Of a stretch of 64,000 nucleotides of DNA, positions 1 through 11,250 are shown piece after piece (positions within the stretch are counted from its first letter, which is position 1; every line of letters starts with the position of its first letter). Source of the DNA: Hermatobates lingyangjiaoensis (taxonomy: Eukaryota > Arthropoda > Insecta > Hemiptera > Hermatobatidae); the NCBI GenBank assembly GCA_026182355.1, contig JAPFBL010000534.1:52501-116500 (forward strand). The letters run 5' to 3'. Position numbers and translations under genes: made by a program. The notes below the pieces were generated by a model, which had not been told where the DNA came from, searched no databases, and saw only the letters and a program-made list of their open reading frames with translations.

Positions 1-17
1 TGGTCGAGAAACTATAT

Positions 18-50
<33 letters not shown>

Positions 51-140
51 GATCAAACCACAATAAGAAAATGGGAAAGCAAGACTAAGATCTTTCAACC
101 GTAACAAGCTGTCTTCGTCAGAGTCAAAAACCCAACTGAC
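1..140 (-). mobile_element. Family A Penelope-like arm (antisense), preceded by (TA)n
   Basis: Positions 1-24 match the outer edge of the element at 13135-13160. A (TA)n tract fills about 20-48. From 49 to 140 lies the reverse complement of the family A terminal segment seen many times in this window, including the reverse complement of its hammerhead-like core. No matching sense arm follows directly. Confidence 0.6.
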
Positions 141-224
141 AAACAATTTTTCACTACAGTGACGAAGCAAGGAAAAAGATGACAGAAATAGGAGTAGGTA
201 TCGCACATGGTATTCATCGATAAA

Positions 225-395
225 AAGATTTCATATAAACACGTGAAATAACAATCAATGATCAAACCACAATAAGAAAATGGGAAAGCAAGACTTTCGG
301 TCTGAAAGATACGGTTGAAAGATCTTAGTCTTGCTTTCCCATTTTCTTATTGTGGTTTGATCATTGATTGTTATTTCACGTGTTTATGTGAAATC

Positions 396-436
<41 letters not shown>
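225..436. mobile_element. Family A snap-back element with (TA)n flank
   Basis: The left arm at about 228-295 and the right arm at about 316-398 are near-perfect reverse complements ending in TTTCACGTG...TGTGAAATC. A (TA)n tract follows at 402-436. The centre is deleted relative to other family A copies, so the ribozyme-like core is incomplete here. Confidence 0.8.
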
Positions 437-437
<1 letters not shown>

Positions 438-439
<2 letters not shown>

Positions 440-640
440 TTTGTGAGTTTGTTTGTTTGTTTTTTCACCTATTTTCCGTGGAGATAGAGACCTGAAATTA
501 AATATATATTATTTTTTACCTGAATATCGTTAAATAAAGGACAATTATCGGAATATTCCCAAAATTGGAGCCAAGATAGCAAGTGTCTTGCGTGCTAGCC
601 GATGTCAGTAGTGCGAATGTATTATAAATTAATGTAACAG
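438..640 (+). repeat. Dispersed repeat with TTTG tract and GGAGATAGAGACCTG
   Basis: It opens with a (TTTG)n-like stretch, then TTTTCCGTGGAGATAGAGAC and an ATTAAATATATATTATT segment. The same order recurs at 8190-8400 and 18053-18210, and its first part at 44140-44235. I cannot assign a superfamily. Confidence 0.6.
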
Positions 641-1350
641 ATATATAATAAACTACTACATTAGAGGTTAAAATTGGATAATTTTACAAACAAACTTGAA
701 CACAACTGTCAAATAAATACGAATATTCTAAGGTAATATTATAAAGACACATTCCTTTCATTAATGTTATTTTATGTTAAGTAAATAAATTGAACATTTC
801 AACTTACAAGTTTCGTTTTTTTTAAAATATATTTCAGCGTTTACATAACTTGAATTGATGTTTTACTTATTTATGTGGTAAAAATTTTTGCTAAATATAC
901 TTACTGTGTTTATATCTTGAATAATGTTAAGAATACTATACTAAGAGCTTGGGCCATATAAGAATCTGTTTCCGTGCCTTAATAACAAGAAACAACGATT
1001 AAAATTATCCCTGTCAATCATGTTCAGTGAATTTTTTCCAATAACTATTGTTATGATTTCTGAGTGACACAACGGTTCGCAGGTAGTCTAGTACCTAAAT
1101 AGTAACAATAATTATATATAATAACAAATCTGAAATAGATTAAACAATAATAAATACGGGAAACAAGAATAAAAGACGAAAGAAAACTAAGGTACGTGAT
1201 GAGAATGAACAATCTGGCCAGAGTTGATACCCGACCACAGTTATCGGAGTTCACCCGCAGGTCTCATTTCCTGTTAACTATGATTTGAAGTAAACATTTA
1301 TCTTGTCTAATTACTAAGGGTGCTTCACAATTTATTTATTATATTTTAGG
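641..1350. other. AT-rich stretch, no supported feature
   Basis: There are short spurious reading frames only, with no repeat I can match elsewhere in the window and no splice-framed coding segment. Confidence 0.5.
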
Positions 1351-1500
1351 GTAAAAAGCTAATGAAATGGTCTCCACATATAAAAATTTAATGGTATAAA
1401 CAATGCGTTTCGAACACTTAGTGTGTTCTTGTTAGGCATTAACTAAAAAAATGCAATGTCATCAAAGAGTTATCTATAGTACAAAGTAAATATAGTACAA
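1351..1500 (-). mobile_element. Family B Penelope-like arm (antisense)
   Basis: It begins AGGGTAAAAAGCTAATGAAA and contains GCGTTTCGAACAC, the reverse complement of the family B hammerhead-like core, then the AGTACAAAGTAAATA tail shared with 7180-7350 and 30530-30725. The core is slightly damaged here. Confidence 0.65.
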
Positions 1501-1599
1501 AATAAAGAAAAGAGTACGAACCTAAGGGTATAATAACTAACTGAGAATAGGATGGAAGTAGGTGAGAGTATGGAGTGTACATCTGTTCCATACATCAAG

Positions 1600-1705
1600 T
1601 CGTCTTTGTCAGAGTCAAAAACCCAACTGGATTGAAAGATCAGAGTCTTTTTTTCCCATTTCATAATGTGGTTTGATGACTGATTGTCACATTTCACGTG
1701 AATAA
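1600..1705 (+). mobile_element. Degraded family A arm (sense)
   Basis: It shows the GTCAGAGTCAAAAACCCAAC, AAAGATC...AGTCTT, TTTCCCATTTC, TGGTTTGAT and TTTCACGTG blocks of family A in order, with internal scrambling at the hairpin centre. Confidence 0.55.
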
Positions 1706-1874
1706 ATAAAAAATATTTTATTCATATTTAATTTATTTATATCATTTTTTTACCAATACATTAATTTTGTTAGAAAATTCATGCTGATTCATAGATTTGG
1801 GATAGGTAGTTTTCTAACAACATTTGACAAAAGCAATGAAAAGAAAAAAAAAGTAAGTATTTCTTCTGCTAAAA

Positions 1875-2160
1875 TCTATCTGTGATAAAATTGCTAGTAA
1901 TTCTGTTTTTTATGTGTTATGAACTTGTGGAAAATATGGAAATTAAAGTCTTTTAGTTTTTTTTTAATTTTTATTCGAAAAATACAAATTGCAATAATAA
2001 TACTATTTTTAATTGTTTTTAAACATACATACTATTTAAAAAGGTATATGAAAATATTTATATTATAATTGTATGAAATCATTGGAGTCTGGGGGTTCCC
2101 GGAGAAAGTTACTGGAACCACAAAGGGTTCCTCGTTGAAAAAAGTGTGAAAAGCTCTGAC
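1875..2160 (+). mobile_element. 3' tail of a hAT (ZBED-type) transposon
   Basis: This segment is closely similar to the non-coding tail that follows the transposase relic at 44340-44560, including TGTGGAAAATATG, TTCGAAAAATAC and TTCCCGG...AAAGTTACTGGAACC. It ends close to AAAAAGTGTGAAAAGCTCTG, matching the terminus at 45290. Confidence 0.55.
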
Positions 2161-2454
2161 TTATTAGTAAGGTTGAGTGTAGACCACTCCAGATTTTTTT
2201 ATTAATTATTTATTTTCTTACTTTTTCCTTTGCATTTGTTTAATTTTTTTGAGTTTTTTTTTTCTTTTCAAGCTATACTGTCTCTTGCATTCCCAGCTGT
2301 GTCCTTACCATCCTACGACATAACTTTTATTCTACTTTGTTTTCTTTCTGAAGACACGAGGTGGTGAAAGCCCTAACGACAATTTATTTCTTAAATCATT
2401 AGTTGTGCAATCTGTAATTGTTTTCAATGTAATCAGTTGTTTTCACTTGACCAA

Positions 2455-2580
2455 CCCAACCCGTCAGTACCACATCCTTGGTGTCTTCCTGATGATGAAC
2501 ACAAAGTGTTCGAAACGCGTTGAATAAAACTTCATTTGTGTGGAGACTTTTTTGTTTTTATCCATTTTAAATCAGAATTT
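2455..2580 (+). mobile_element. Family B-related terminal segment (sense) with hammerhead-like core
   Basis: It contains CTGATGA, T, then a 6-bp stem GAACAC/GTGTTC with an AAA loop, then GAAACGCGTTG. It continues into a TGTGGAGACTTTT segment shared with 32640-32860. Confidence 0.7.
2489..2520 (+). ncRNA. Hammerhead-like ribozyme motif, family B variant
   Basis: The core CUGAUGA is followed by one extra U, stem II GAACAC/GUGUUC, then GAA and the palindrome ACGCGU followed by U. Activity is untested. Confidence 0.5.
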
Positions 2581-2977
2581 ATTTCTTTTTTGCTTGTGAT
2601 TGTAATCTCGTTTCTGTTAAGCTTCTTCGCTATATTTCTAATATTCTCTGTTTTTCTTTTTTATTTCATAATTTCCATGAGATATAATGTTTTTTTTTTC
2701 TTTTTATTTTAAACAAAAGATAGTTCCCCCAGTTGTTTTGTTAACCTGGCGCCTGCAGTTGCCTGAATACTAAACCCTCGTAACACTCTTGCTTGGTTAG
2801 ATCCAGTTTTGTAATAACGGTATTTCTTAATCCCCCCCCCCCCTTCTCTCATCCTCTACCCAAGTCGTTTACAACACTACTATAGCTCATTATCTAGTTA
2901 GTTCTGTTCAGGTGACGGAATGTTTTGCTCATTTGTTACCTGATACCTATTTTAGTGATGATACTATAATATATATA
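2581..2977. other. T-rich and C-tract stretch, no supported feature
   Basis: Long T runs, a run of C near 2835 and no coding signal that fits a splice frame. Confidence 0.45.
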
Positions 2978-3182
2978 TGATCAAACCGCAATAAGAAATG
3001 GGAAAACAAGACTAAGATCTTTCAACCGTAACAAGGGTTTCGTCAGAGTCAACTCTGACGAAACCGCTTGTTACGGTTTGAAAGATTTTAGTCTTGTTTT
3101 CCCATTTCATTTGTGGTTTGATCATTGATAGTAATACTAACATATATATATATATATATTATATATATATATATATATTTAT
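2978..3182. mobile_element. Family A snap-back element with (TA)n flank
   Basis: The antisense arm at 2978-3053 and the sense arm at 3054-3130 fold back on each other. The sense arm holds CTGACGAAACCGCTTG...GTTTGAAAGAT. A (TA)n tract follows at about 3139-3182. Confidence 0.8.
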
Positions 3183-3330
3183 ATGTTCGAACGCCAAGTC
3201 AGTCGTTATCAGCCTTTGGAGGATTCACTTCTTTTCCTGAAGACGAGGAATCGAAATATAGTAGTGAGTTCAGTGATTTCCTTTCTATGTGTTCTTTTTA
3301 AATTCTAGTTTATATATATTATATATTTTA
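3183..3330 (+). mobile_element. Family C Penelope-like 3' terminal segment (sense)
   Basis: It carries the CAGTCGTTATCAGCCTTTGG segment, the core CTGAAGACGAGG..TCGAAATATAG and the AGTGAGTTCAGTGATTTC tail ending at TCTAGTTTATATATA. The same 3' end follows the GIY-YIG reading frame at 58800-58990. Confidence 0.75.
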
Positions 3331-3879
3331 AAATTATATTTTACCTTTTTTCGAAAAATCAGTTTTCACAATAAATTTACGTAAATAAAAAACCAACAAA
3401 AGATTTATTTTATCCAATTTTTTCCACTAACAGTTTAAATAAAAAAATTACAAACATACAAATTATATATAATTTGTTCAGTTAATTTAGAATCTTAAGG
3501 ATAATAATAAATATAAAATAAATACAATAAAAAATTTAAAATTAAACACAATATAAACCAAAAAAAAATTTTAATGAAAAAAGGATAAGGTTTAACAGGT
3601 TCCTCAAGTTTTTTGACTAACAAAGAAATTTTAGGTTAATTATCTTGTTTTCCTTTATGCAGTTTTAATATTCTTGAGAAGCTCTGGTCTGGTTGTTCAG
3701 GTTCGGCTTCTTTTCTCTTATGCACAGCGCTTCCAGAATGTGTAGCCTTCTCAGGTCATTTTCTTGATAAAGTAATACAATATTTTTATTCAATTCTTCC
3801 CTGGTTAGCTTGAGGCTATGAGTGCTCTCACACTCCTGAAAGAACACACGCAGAGCGTTTTGTATTTGAGTTCTGTGAT

Positions 3880-4160
3880 GATTTAGTTATTAGTCCCTAA
3901 GACTTCCTGAAGATGATCAGAGCTGACAGAAACGTATATAATTTGTATGTATTGTTAATTTGTTTATGGTTAAAACTTGTTTAGTGGAAAAAAAATTGAT
4001 GTCAAGAGTAAATCTTTTGGTGAATTACTTTATATTTTACCAGAAAGGTGGAAATCCATAGTCAGAAAACTTGAAAAATTAACCCGGAAAAGAACAAAAG
4101 TTAGAATTGGCATAATTTTTAATAAAACACACACACATATATATATATATAGTATACTAT
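3880..4160 (+). pseudogene. Penelope-like 5' fragment: hammerhead-like core and ORF N-terminus
   Basis: The core at 3907-3933 reads CTGAAGA, T, a weak stem, GAAACGTA. About 60 nt on, a reading frame gives KSFGELLYILPERWKSI then VRKLEKL and IIFN. It stops at the (TA)n at 4137. The pattern GELL...RKLE...FN recurs in at least nine fragments of this window and always ends at (TA)n. I read it as the start of a Penelope-like ORF. Confidence 0.55.
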
Positions 4161-4162
4161 AA

Positions 4163-4357
4163 AAAAGATTTCACATAAACACGTGAAATAAAAATCAATG
4201 ATCAAACCACAATTTGTAAAGGGAAAACAAGACTAAGATCTTTCAACCAAGTAGTATTCGTCAGAGTTGGGTTTTTGACTCTGACGAAGACCGCTTATTA
4301 CGGTTAAAAGATTTTAGTCTTGTTTTCCCATTTCATTTGTGGTTTGATCATTGATCG
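4163..4357. mobile_element. Family A snap-back element
   Basis: The antisense arm at about 4163-4270 begins AAAGATTTCACATAAACACG. The sense arm runs to 4357. The sense core CTGACGAAGACCGC...ACGGTT is followed by an altered AAAAGAT. Confidence 0.75.
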
Positions 4358-4384
4358 TATACTACATATACTATATACATATAT

Positions 4385-4860
4385 ACAAAACTAAAGTTTA
4401 TCGGGACTCTGTCATTTCTTCAGGTTCAAATTAACTCTCATTGCCAATCTTTCGGTTTTTATTTAAAACCCTTTTCATAGTCAGAAGTATCAATTTTGAA
4501 ACAGAAAAACTAAGTATTACATTACAAATTATTTTACAAAGAGAAAAATAGTATGTGGATTTCAACAACAACTGTAGTTAGAATGAACACGTGACACTGA
4601 ACTGATGAACTGATCACGTGACGTGAACTGAACAGTTCCGTGTCACGTGTTCATTCTAACTACAGTTGTTGTTGAAATCCACAGACTATTTATTTCTCTT
4701 TGTAAAATATTTTGTAATGTAATACTTAGTTTTTCTGTTTCAAAATTGATACTTCTGACTATGAAAAGGGTTTTAAATAAAAACCGATAGATTGGCAATG
4801 AGAGTTAATTTGAACCTGAAGAAATGACAGAGTCCCGATAAACTTTAGTTTTGTTTCTAT
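4385..4860. mobile_element. Family K snap-back element, arms of about 225 bp
   Basis: Both ends carry AAAACTAAAGTTTATCGGGA and its complement. The arms include a TTCTTCAGGTTCAAATTAA block and GGTTTTTATTTAAAACC. The centre near 4585-4645 is a second small palindrome built on GTGACACGTGTTC-type blocks. Copies occur at 5352, 37590, 49130 and 62398. Confidence 0.75.
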
Positions 4861-5159
4861 TCCTAGTCGATTTTTTACAAAAATATATATATTATATTAT
4901 TTGAGTTTGCTTCAGCTACTCAAAGCGACATTTTCTCCCGATGACCACGAATGTCAAAATATTTGAGTTTTTTTGTTGTATTTTTATCTGTTTTTCTAAT
5001 GTCTGGTTGAACTAAAATCATATATATATATTAATTTACTATAATAACTATCCATAAATTATATGTATTATTCATATCTAAAATGTTATATTTCTTTTGG
5101 TTTCGTACGACTATAAAATTTGTAGTACACGCTCTATATATATATTATAATAATTAATA

Positions 5160-5335
5160 TACTATAACACTTTAAATTACACAAAGCACGACACAGAAAA
5201 GAGAATACAAAGAAAACTTACAGAATTCATATTTCGAACTGTTGTTCGTCATCAGGAGAGTAGACTAGTAGATGGACGAAGTGAGAGAGATTCTCCCCAC
5301 GTCGAAGAACGGAGCGCGAATAAATTATATGATAA
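5160..5335 (-). mobile_element. Family H arm (antisense) with hammerhead-like core
   Basis: The core on the minus strand (5232-5255) reads CTGATGA, C, stem GAAC/GTTC with an AACA loop, GAAATATG. The outer part (AAATTACACAAAGCACGACA) matches the complete hairpin at 13190-13350. Confidence 0.65.
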
Positions 5336-5351
5336 TATATATATATATATA

Positions 5352-5540
5352 TTAAATATATAAAACTAAAAAATGATAGATCGGGATGCGGTCAGTTTCT
5401 TCCACTTTCAATTCAAATCTCATTGCCGACGTTTTCGATTTTATTTAAAATCTTTTTCCAAAAGCCGAAACGTCGGCAAGAAGGTTGATTGAAAGTGGAG
5501 AAACTGACCGCATCCCGATCTATCATTTTTTAGTTGTATA
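5352..5540. mobile_element. Diverged family K snap-back element
   Basis: The left arm has GATCGGGATGCGGTCAGTTT and the right arm its complement. The inner part has CGAAACGTCGGCAA. It is bounded by (TA)n at about 5336-5352 and TATATA after 5570. Confidence 0.7.
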
Positions 5541-5589
5541 TCTGTCACACGGTCGAGAATTTATTAGTGTTATTATATATATATAACTA

Positions 5590-6030
5590 GAATTTTTGTT
5601 GAATACAAAAGGAAAATCATATAAAAGAAAAAGAAATCACTGAACTCACTACTATAATTTCGATGTCCTCGTCGATACAGGGAACAAGATGTGAATCGCT
5701 GCCAATCAGGCCTGAAATAACGAGACAGACACATCAAACACATTCACACATCACACATTACATATTAATGATATAATATAATATATAAAAAACACGAAAA
5801 AGGAATTCGAGAATTAACAAAGAGCAAACACACAAAGTAGGGAAACACACTTACAGACTCAAATATATTCAAGGGTAATATTAACCATGTGAAGTGAGGT
5901 ACTTTGCTCGTTATGGCAGTCTACAACTGTGCAATTGGGTCTCCCATTCTCTTTTCTCCTGAGGGATTGACGGATTTACCCGAAAATTAAAGGTGACGTT
6001 CTGTAACGGGTGATGTTGTCCCTACTTTGT
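5590..6030 (-). mobile_element. Family C arm (antisense) followed by a family E/F relic
   Basis: Positions 5600-5700 are the reverse complement of the family C 3' end, including GAAATCACTGAACTCACTAC and the core reversed. From about 5800 there are CACACTTACAGACT and CAAGGGTAATATTAACC blocks resembling family E/F arms, degraded. Confidence 0.5.
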
Positions 6031-6719
6031 CGTGTTGGTCCCTCTTTGTCTAAAGTTCATCGAAACTACGTATTGTTTGTTCCAGTTTTTGTTTGATCGT
6101 ATTTTTTTTTATCTATGAATTATATATATATATATATAACACTACTGCAGTAGAAACTCATATTACGAGTTCCTCACTGCACAAGCAATTCGCGTCACGA
6201 GCAGCCATTGTAAGATTTTTGATTGATACGAAAAAGTTTGTAGTACTTTGCCTATCGTCATCCTCAAGCCTAGATGGCCTCCTTTTTATATTTAGTAGAT
6301 TAATAAAATATTATTATTTCTTGCATGGGTTTTTATTTATATTATGTATACAGTATTGTATATTTTTTTTCTAATTGCACCTTTTCTGTTTAAAAATAAA
6401 ACATGAAAACAGGCATTTTTGAGATGGAATGTATGATTAATTTTGATATTAATTTAATGCGAAAAAGTGCTTCGTAATAGGAGTAAATGGCAATACGAGC
6501 TTGATATAGGATCGAATGAAACACGTACTGGGAGGTTTGTGTTACTGTAAACTAATTTACATATTAATCTATGATAAACCGAATCTATGAGATAAAGAAG
6601 TGTGCATTCCTCACTCTAATTACATTCTATGACGTGCACATTCTTTGACCTATTTGTTATGTTTATTAAATATTTATAATACGTAATACATAATAATAAT
6701 AAAAAAAATAAGAATTAAA
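6031..6719. other. AT-rich stretch, no supported feature
   Basis: It contains a short (TA)n at about 6121-6140. The reading frame of about 93 codons across it is low-complexity and ends in poly-F; I do not support it as a gene. Confidence 0.4.
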
Positions 6720-6830
6720 AAGAAGGTAGCACAAAGGAATAAATAACTCACTTCTATATATTTCAACCATTGTCGTCATCAGGAGGCGAAGAGTCCCGCT
6801 GGAAGGTAAAGCGGTGACCTTACTATTTGG
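6720..6830 (-). mobile_element. Family D arm (antisense)
   Basis: It carries AATAACTCACTTC, TTTCAACCATTGTCGTCATC and AGGAGGCGAAGAGTCCCGC, the reversed family D core and flank seen intact at 8575-8815 and 42045-42295. Confidence 0.6.
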
Positions 6831-6895
6831 GCAAGAATTTTAACGTATTGCTTGAAATAAATTCTCTTTTATTTCAATCTCTGTATCTTTTATAC

Positions 6896-7156
6896 CAGGG
6901 ATCTTCAACCTTTTTTACATCGCGACCCATTTTTAACGCCAAAATTGATTCGCAACCCTTTAGTGAGAACAAAAATAAAATTAACAACAAATTAGAGAAA
7001 GGGAAAATTAAAATAAATTTAATCAATAGTAACTTTAATGAGTTTGATGTGCCGCCTTAATAATAAATAAATTATTTTTTTAATTTAGTCCTTTATTTTC
7101 TATTTAAAAATAAATAATATCAAACATTTCGTGACCCACCGGTTGAAAAACCCTTG
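6896..7156. mobile_element. Short hAT-like MITE
   Basis: It starts CAGGGATCTTCAACC and ends GGTTGAAAAACCCTTG, the hAT-type inverted termini. The flanks ttttatac and ctttacag agree at only 5 of 8 positions. Its relative at 33457-33740 shares the CATCGCGACCCATTTTT and GATTCGC blocks. Confidence 0.65.
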
Positions 7157-7179
7157 CTTTACAGTATAAAATATGTATT

Positions 7180-7660
7180 GTAGGGTAAAAAGCTAATGAA
7201 ATGGTCTCCACATATAAAAATTTAATGATAATAAACAACGCGTTTCGAACACGTAGTGTTCTTCTTCAGGTATTATTAACTAAAAAATACAATATCATCA
7301 AAGAGTTATCTATTGTACAAAGTAAATATAGTACAAAATAAAAACACTATGTGTTCGAAACGCCTTGTTTATACGATTAAATTTTTCTAACGTAGTGCAA
7401 TCAGTTATTATGTGGTATTTACTCATTGTAGGGTAAAAATGCTAATGAAATTGTCTCCACAAATAAAAATTTAATGGTATAAACAACTCGTTTCGAACAC
7501 TTAGTGTTCTTCCTCAGGTTTTGTATTTTTTTTAGTTAATGCTTGAAGAATAAACACTACGTGTTCGAAACGCGTTGTTTATACCATTACATTTTTATAT
7601 GTGGAGACCCATTTCATTAGATTTTTACACTACAATTAGTAAATACCACATAATAACTGA
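7180..7660. mobile_element. Two adjacent family B snap-back copies
   Basis: Antisense arms start at about 7180 and 7435; sense segments lie at about 7345-7430 and 7550-7660. Each has ACGTGTTCGAAACG and the TATGTGGAGAC block. The copies are nested or tandem, and the second sense core has lost CTGA (it reads CTTGAAGAATAAACAC). Confidence 0.65.
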
Positions 7661-8189
7661 ACTATAAAACCATTTTCAATGGCTTCTTAACATAAATTTT
7701 ATTATTTTAAGTATATATTTCTTTCTTTTATTTAAAATGTCACTAGAACTAGAGTTGAAATTTATCGAAAGCTAGTAGCTTTAAATACAGCGTTAAAAAT
7801 GAACTGTTCGTTGCGTTTACAGGAATGTTTGTGCGAAATAAATATTTAAATTACGCTATAATTTGTTCAATTCAGCAACTGTACGAGTTTAGCAGAAAGG
7901 TTTTTTGCCTCGCAGATTCCCCAGACATATGTGTCAAAACACGCGGTCACCAACACACATATTTTTACTGATTAAGTTCACTACAATGCCACTGGTTGTC
8001 ATTACTCGAGCTGTACAGTCAGACCTTTTAGGTCCGACTCCAGCTCCCCTTTTTATTATTAAAAAGAAAAACAGATGACGCATAGACAATAATATTAATT
8101 AGTACTTCGTAATCATAATAATAATTAGCAATGTATAAAAAAAAACGTGAAATTTCAATTATCGCAAAGTGTAATACAACTATAATCTC
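7661..8189. other. Unassigned intergenic or intronic stretch
   Basis: I see no repeat match and no coding segment. The AT content is moderate. Confidence 0.4.
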
Positions 8190-8400
8190 TATATAAAGTT
8201 TCCAGTTTGTTGTTTGTTTGTTTGTTCTCTCATTTTCCGTGGAGATAGAGACATGACATTAAATATATATTATTTATTACCTGAATAATGTTAAATAAAA
8301 GAAAATTATCGCTATACTCACAATATTGGAGCCAGGGTAGCCCACTGGCTTGCATGCTCACCGATGGCAGTGGCACAAATATATTAAAAGTACGACTAAA
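8190..8400 (+). repeat. Dispersed TTTG/GGAGATAGAGAC repeat, second copy
   Basis: It is collinear with 438-640 over about 190 bp, including TTGGAGCCA...TAGC and the GATG.CAGT end, so the repeat has a defined right part as well as the left one. Confidence 0.6.
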
Positions 8401-8574
8401 TGTAATTTAATTTATTAATTACGTTTTTATTAATTGGTTTATATATATATCAATTAAATAACACAATAAACAATATATATTAATTAAATGGTTTATTGTG
8501 GTATTTAATTCATATATTATATCAAGAGTTATTGTTGATTATTAATTTATATATATACAATTAAAAGAAACGGT

Positions 8575-8805
8575 CCAGCGGACTTTTTAAATAAAATAAA
8601 TTCAAAACGAAAGAAACACACAGAAAGACACAGACATAACTCACATCGATATTTCGATGTGACACCGCCATCGATATATTCGGGTGACACCGCCCTGCCT
8701 TCTTGCGTGACTCTTCGCTCTTCACACCTCCTGATGACGATTATGGTCGAAATATCGATGTGAGTTATGTCTGTGTCTTTCTGTGTGTTTCCTTCGTTTT
8801 GAATT

Positions 8806-8815
<10 letters not shown>
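8575..8815. mobile_element. Family D snap-back element
   Basis: The left arm (AAACGAAAGAAACACACAG) pairs with the right arm (CTGTGTGTTTCC.TCGTTTT). The sense core at 8731-8753 is CTGATGA, C, GA..GGTC, GAAATATC. It is followed by a (TA)n tract at 8811-8840. Confidence 0.75.
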
Positions 8816-8844
<29 letters not shown>

Positions 8845-8867
8845 TCGATGAAACGATTCTTCGAACT

Positions 8868-9105
8868 GAATAAACTAGAATTTAAAAAGAACACATAAAA
8901 AAGAAATCACTGAACTCACTACTATATTTCGATGTCCTCGTCTTCAGGAAAAGATGTGAATCGCTCCACATAACGACAGTCGTTATCAGCCTTTGGAGCG
9001 ATTCACATCTTTTCCTGAAGACGAGGACATCGAAATATAGTAGTGAGTTCAGTGATTTCTTTTCTATGTGTTCTTTTTAAATTCTAGTTTATATATATAT
9101 ATATA
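8868..9105. mobile_element. Family C snap-back element just upstream of exon 1
   Basis: The antisense core (8927-8947) and sense core (9015-9035) face each other around GAGCGATTCACATC. The arms end at ATAAACTAGAATTT and AAATTCTAGTTTATATATA. It lies 70 bp before the exon 1 acceptor. Confidence 0.8.
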
Positions 9106-9174
9106 ATCATTCCTTTCGGTAGTTTGTCTGAGTCATTTTTGAATGGCTTGTTGATTAAAACTTTTTTTTTTCAG

Positions 9175-10944
9175 GAAGTAACGTGCAGATATCACGAAGA
9201 GGCAAAAGAAGGGGGGATGCTGTTTTAAGGAAAGCGAAAAATATAAAAAATTCCAGCTTGATTGAAGAACTTTCTGCTGATGGAACGGAAAAAAGGTTTA
9301 CTTTTCCAAATTCTTTTTGCGGTGGAACAACAATTGAAAACAACAATGGAAACAAGGAACAGCTTGATGCCATTGATATGTTAAGGAAATTAGGTACTGA
9401 TGTGTCTGTAGAAGCAATTAGATCAAGAGAAGTCAGTGGGCCTGCAAGAGTTGTTGTATGCTCTGAGGAATCATCAATCAGTGAAACTCCAACAATTAAA
9501 CTTCTTGAGGACATGACTCTCGGAGAAAACCTTCCAATTTCACCTGTTTTAACTGCTCTTGGCCATCAACCAAGAACAAAACGAAAACAACAAGATTTCC
9601 CTGATTTAGAATCCTCTATATTAGAACCGCTTGTCGATATTGTTGAAGAACCTCAAGTGGATAGATTTTTAATTTTCAAACCAGAATCGTTTTTAAGAAC
9701 AAATGATAACGAATCAGAATGGGCCTGTGATATTTGTACAGCTGTTTATAATCAACCGGGGAATTTAAAAAAGCATTATCTTCGACTTCATGTTGCCAGG
9801 CAGTTTATCTCTGAACGCGACATGGAAATCTGTAACATTGATTCAGAACAAGAAGGTGAAAATGATCTTCTTTTTCGTTGTCACGTTTGTAAAAAACTTT
9901 TCCCAAATAAATTAGAAATCAAAAAACACCTGAACGATCATCCACCTGAAACTGTTTTTACAGATACGAAAAATTTCAATCAATATGTTTGTAATAATTG
10001 CGATTCAGTTTTTAAATGGAGAAAATTATTTGGAAAACATAAAAAAGAATGTAAAATCATTTGCGATAAGCCAATTCATCATTGCCTTTATTGCAATGAG
10101 ACATTTTATTCTGCTTATCGTAAGAAGAATCATATACTTAGTAGTCATCCGTATACGAGGAAAAAACATACTTGCGTTTTTTGCTCGAAAGTCTTTCAAA
10201 GTAATAATTTATCGTTGTTTGTTCATTTGATTTCCGATCATAAAGATGTTTATTTCGGTTGTTTGAATTGCAAAGAGAGATTTATATCGAAAGATGAATT
10301 GAATCAGCATTTATTGAAAAGTCATCCAGAGGAGAAAATCGTTGATGGAGAAAGCAAGGAAGGGGAATTTTTCAAGTGCGATAAATGCGGGAGGATGTTT
10401 CTTCGCGATTTATGCCTTCAAGAGCACGACTGTTGTGGATTTGTTGATACAAGCAAAGATAGATTTGTTCGCGATAAAAAGACAAAAGTTATTGAAAGAA
10501 GAGTAGAAGCGGATTTCTTTAGTAGAGTTGTTGATAATGTAAGAGATAATTTAGCTTTTCATTTAGATGGTAAATTAGAACCTGATGATAAACTTTCCTC
10601 AGAACTGCCTGCATCAAATAGGACTATTTTACGATTTTCCGCTGCTGTTCCACCATCAGTAACAACTGTTAAACCACCTGATCCGCCAACATCAAGGCAT
10701 CATCCTTGGGAGAAATTCGCTTTTCCTAAAGAATACGATGGACGGTGCGGTCTTACTTCATATATAAAGGATACTTCTTATCTTGATCTCCATACACAGT
10801 TAGTTATGAGAAGGAATCTTCAAAGGCTTGAAATCATTCCTAATCAAGATGCTGAATCAAGTTGGACTGATGTACCAAGTGTTTTGGCTCTTGAAAGGCT
10901 GGCTGCCCAATGTGCTGAGTCATTTGGCGTCTTCTCTCCTGAAG
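9175..10944 (+). CDS. Exon 1 of traced gene: seven zinc fingers
   Basis: The acceptor is a T-run plus CAG ending at 9174; the donor is GAAG|GTAAAT. The exon starts with 2 nt of a split codon and leaves 1 nt. It gives about 590 residues with no stop. Fingers in order: ACDIC...HYLRLH, FRCHVC...HLNDH, YVCNNC...HKKEC (C2HC), HCLYC...HILSSH, TCVFC...HLISDH, FGCLNC...HLLKSH and FKCDKC...HDCC (Cys as last ligand). The first 180 residues are acidic and Ser/Thr-rich with basic patches (RRGKRRG, TKRKQQ). The C-terminal 150 residues hold no finger. There are no TGEKP linkers, so this is not a KRAB-style array. The paralogue or orthologue is unknown; a DNA-binding role is inferred. Confidence 0.85.
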
Positions 10945-11124
10945 GTAAATAATAAGTGGTTTTTTTTTTCTGTATATAGACGCTCCCCAACTAACGAACA
11001 TTCGATTCGATACGATACAGACTTTGTCAATACATTTATCAAATTTTTATATATACGTAAAAACAATGAAACGCTGTAAGTTAGATTTTGTATTGAGCAC
11101 TTTATGTTTCCAATATGTTATGTT

Positions 11125-11250
11125 GAGACCACTTGTTATGTTACGGTTGAAAGATCTTAGTCTTGTTTTCCCATTTCATATTGTGGTTTCATCATTGATT
11201 GTTATTTCACGTGTTCATGTGAAATCTTTATATATATATATATATATATA
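11125..11250 (+). mobile_element. Family A arm (sense) with (TA)n
   Basis: It starts inside the core (TTACGGTTGAAAGATCTTAG) and runs through TGGTTTCATCATTGATTG to GTTCATGTGAAATC, then (TA)n at 11229-11250. The 5' half of the core is missing. Confidence 0.65.

Noticed and set aside
5800..6374. 93-codon frame at 6093
   Set aside because: Starts in (TA)n-like DNA, ends in poly-F, no splice support.
9155..9514. Minus-strand 119-codon frame
   Set aside because: Shadow of exon 1; the plus frame contains seven zinc fingers.
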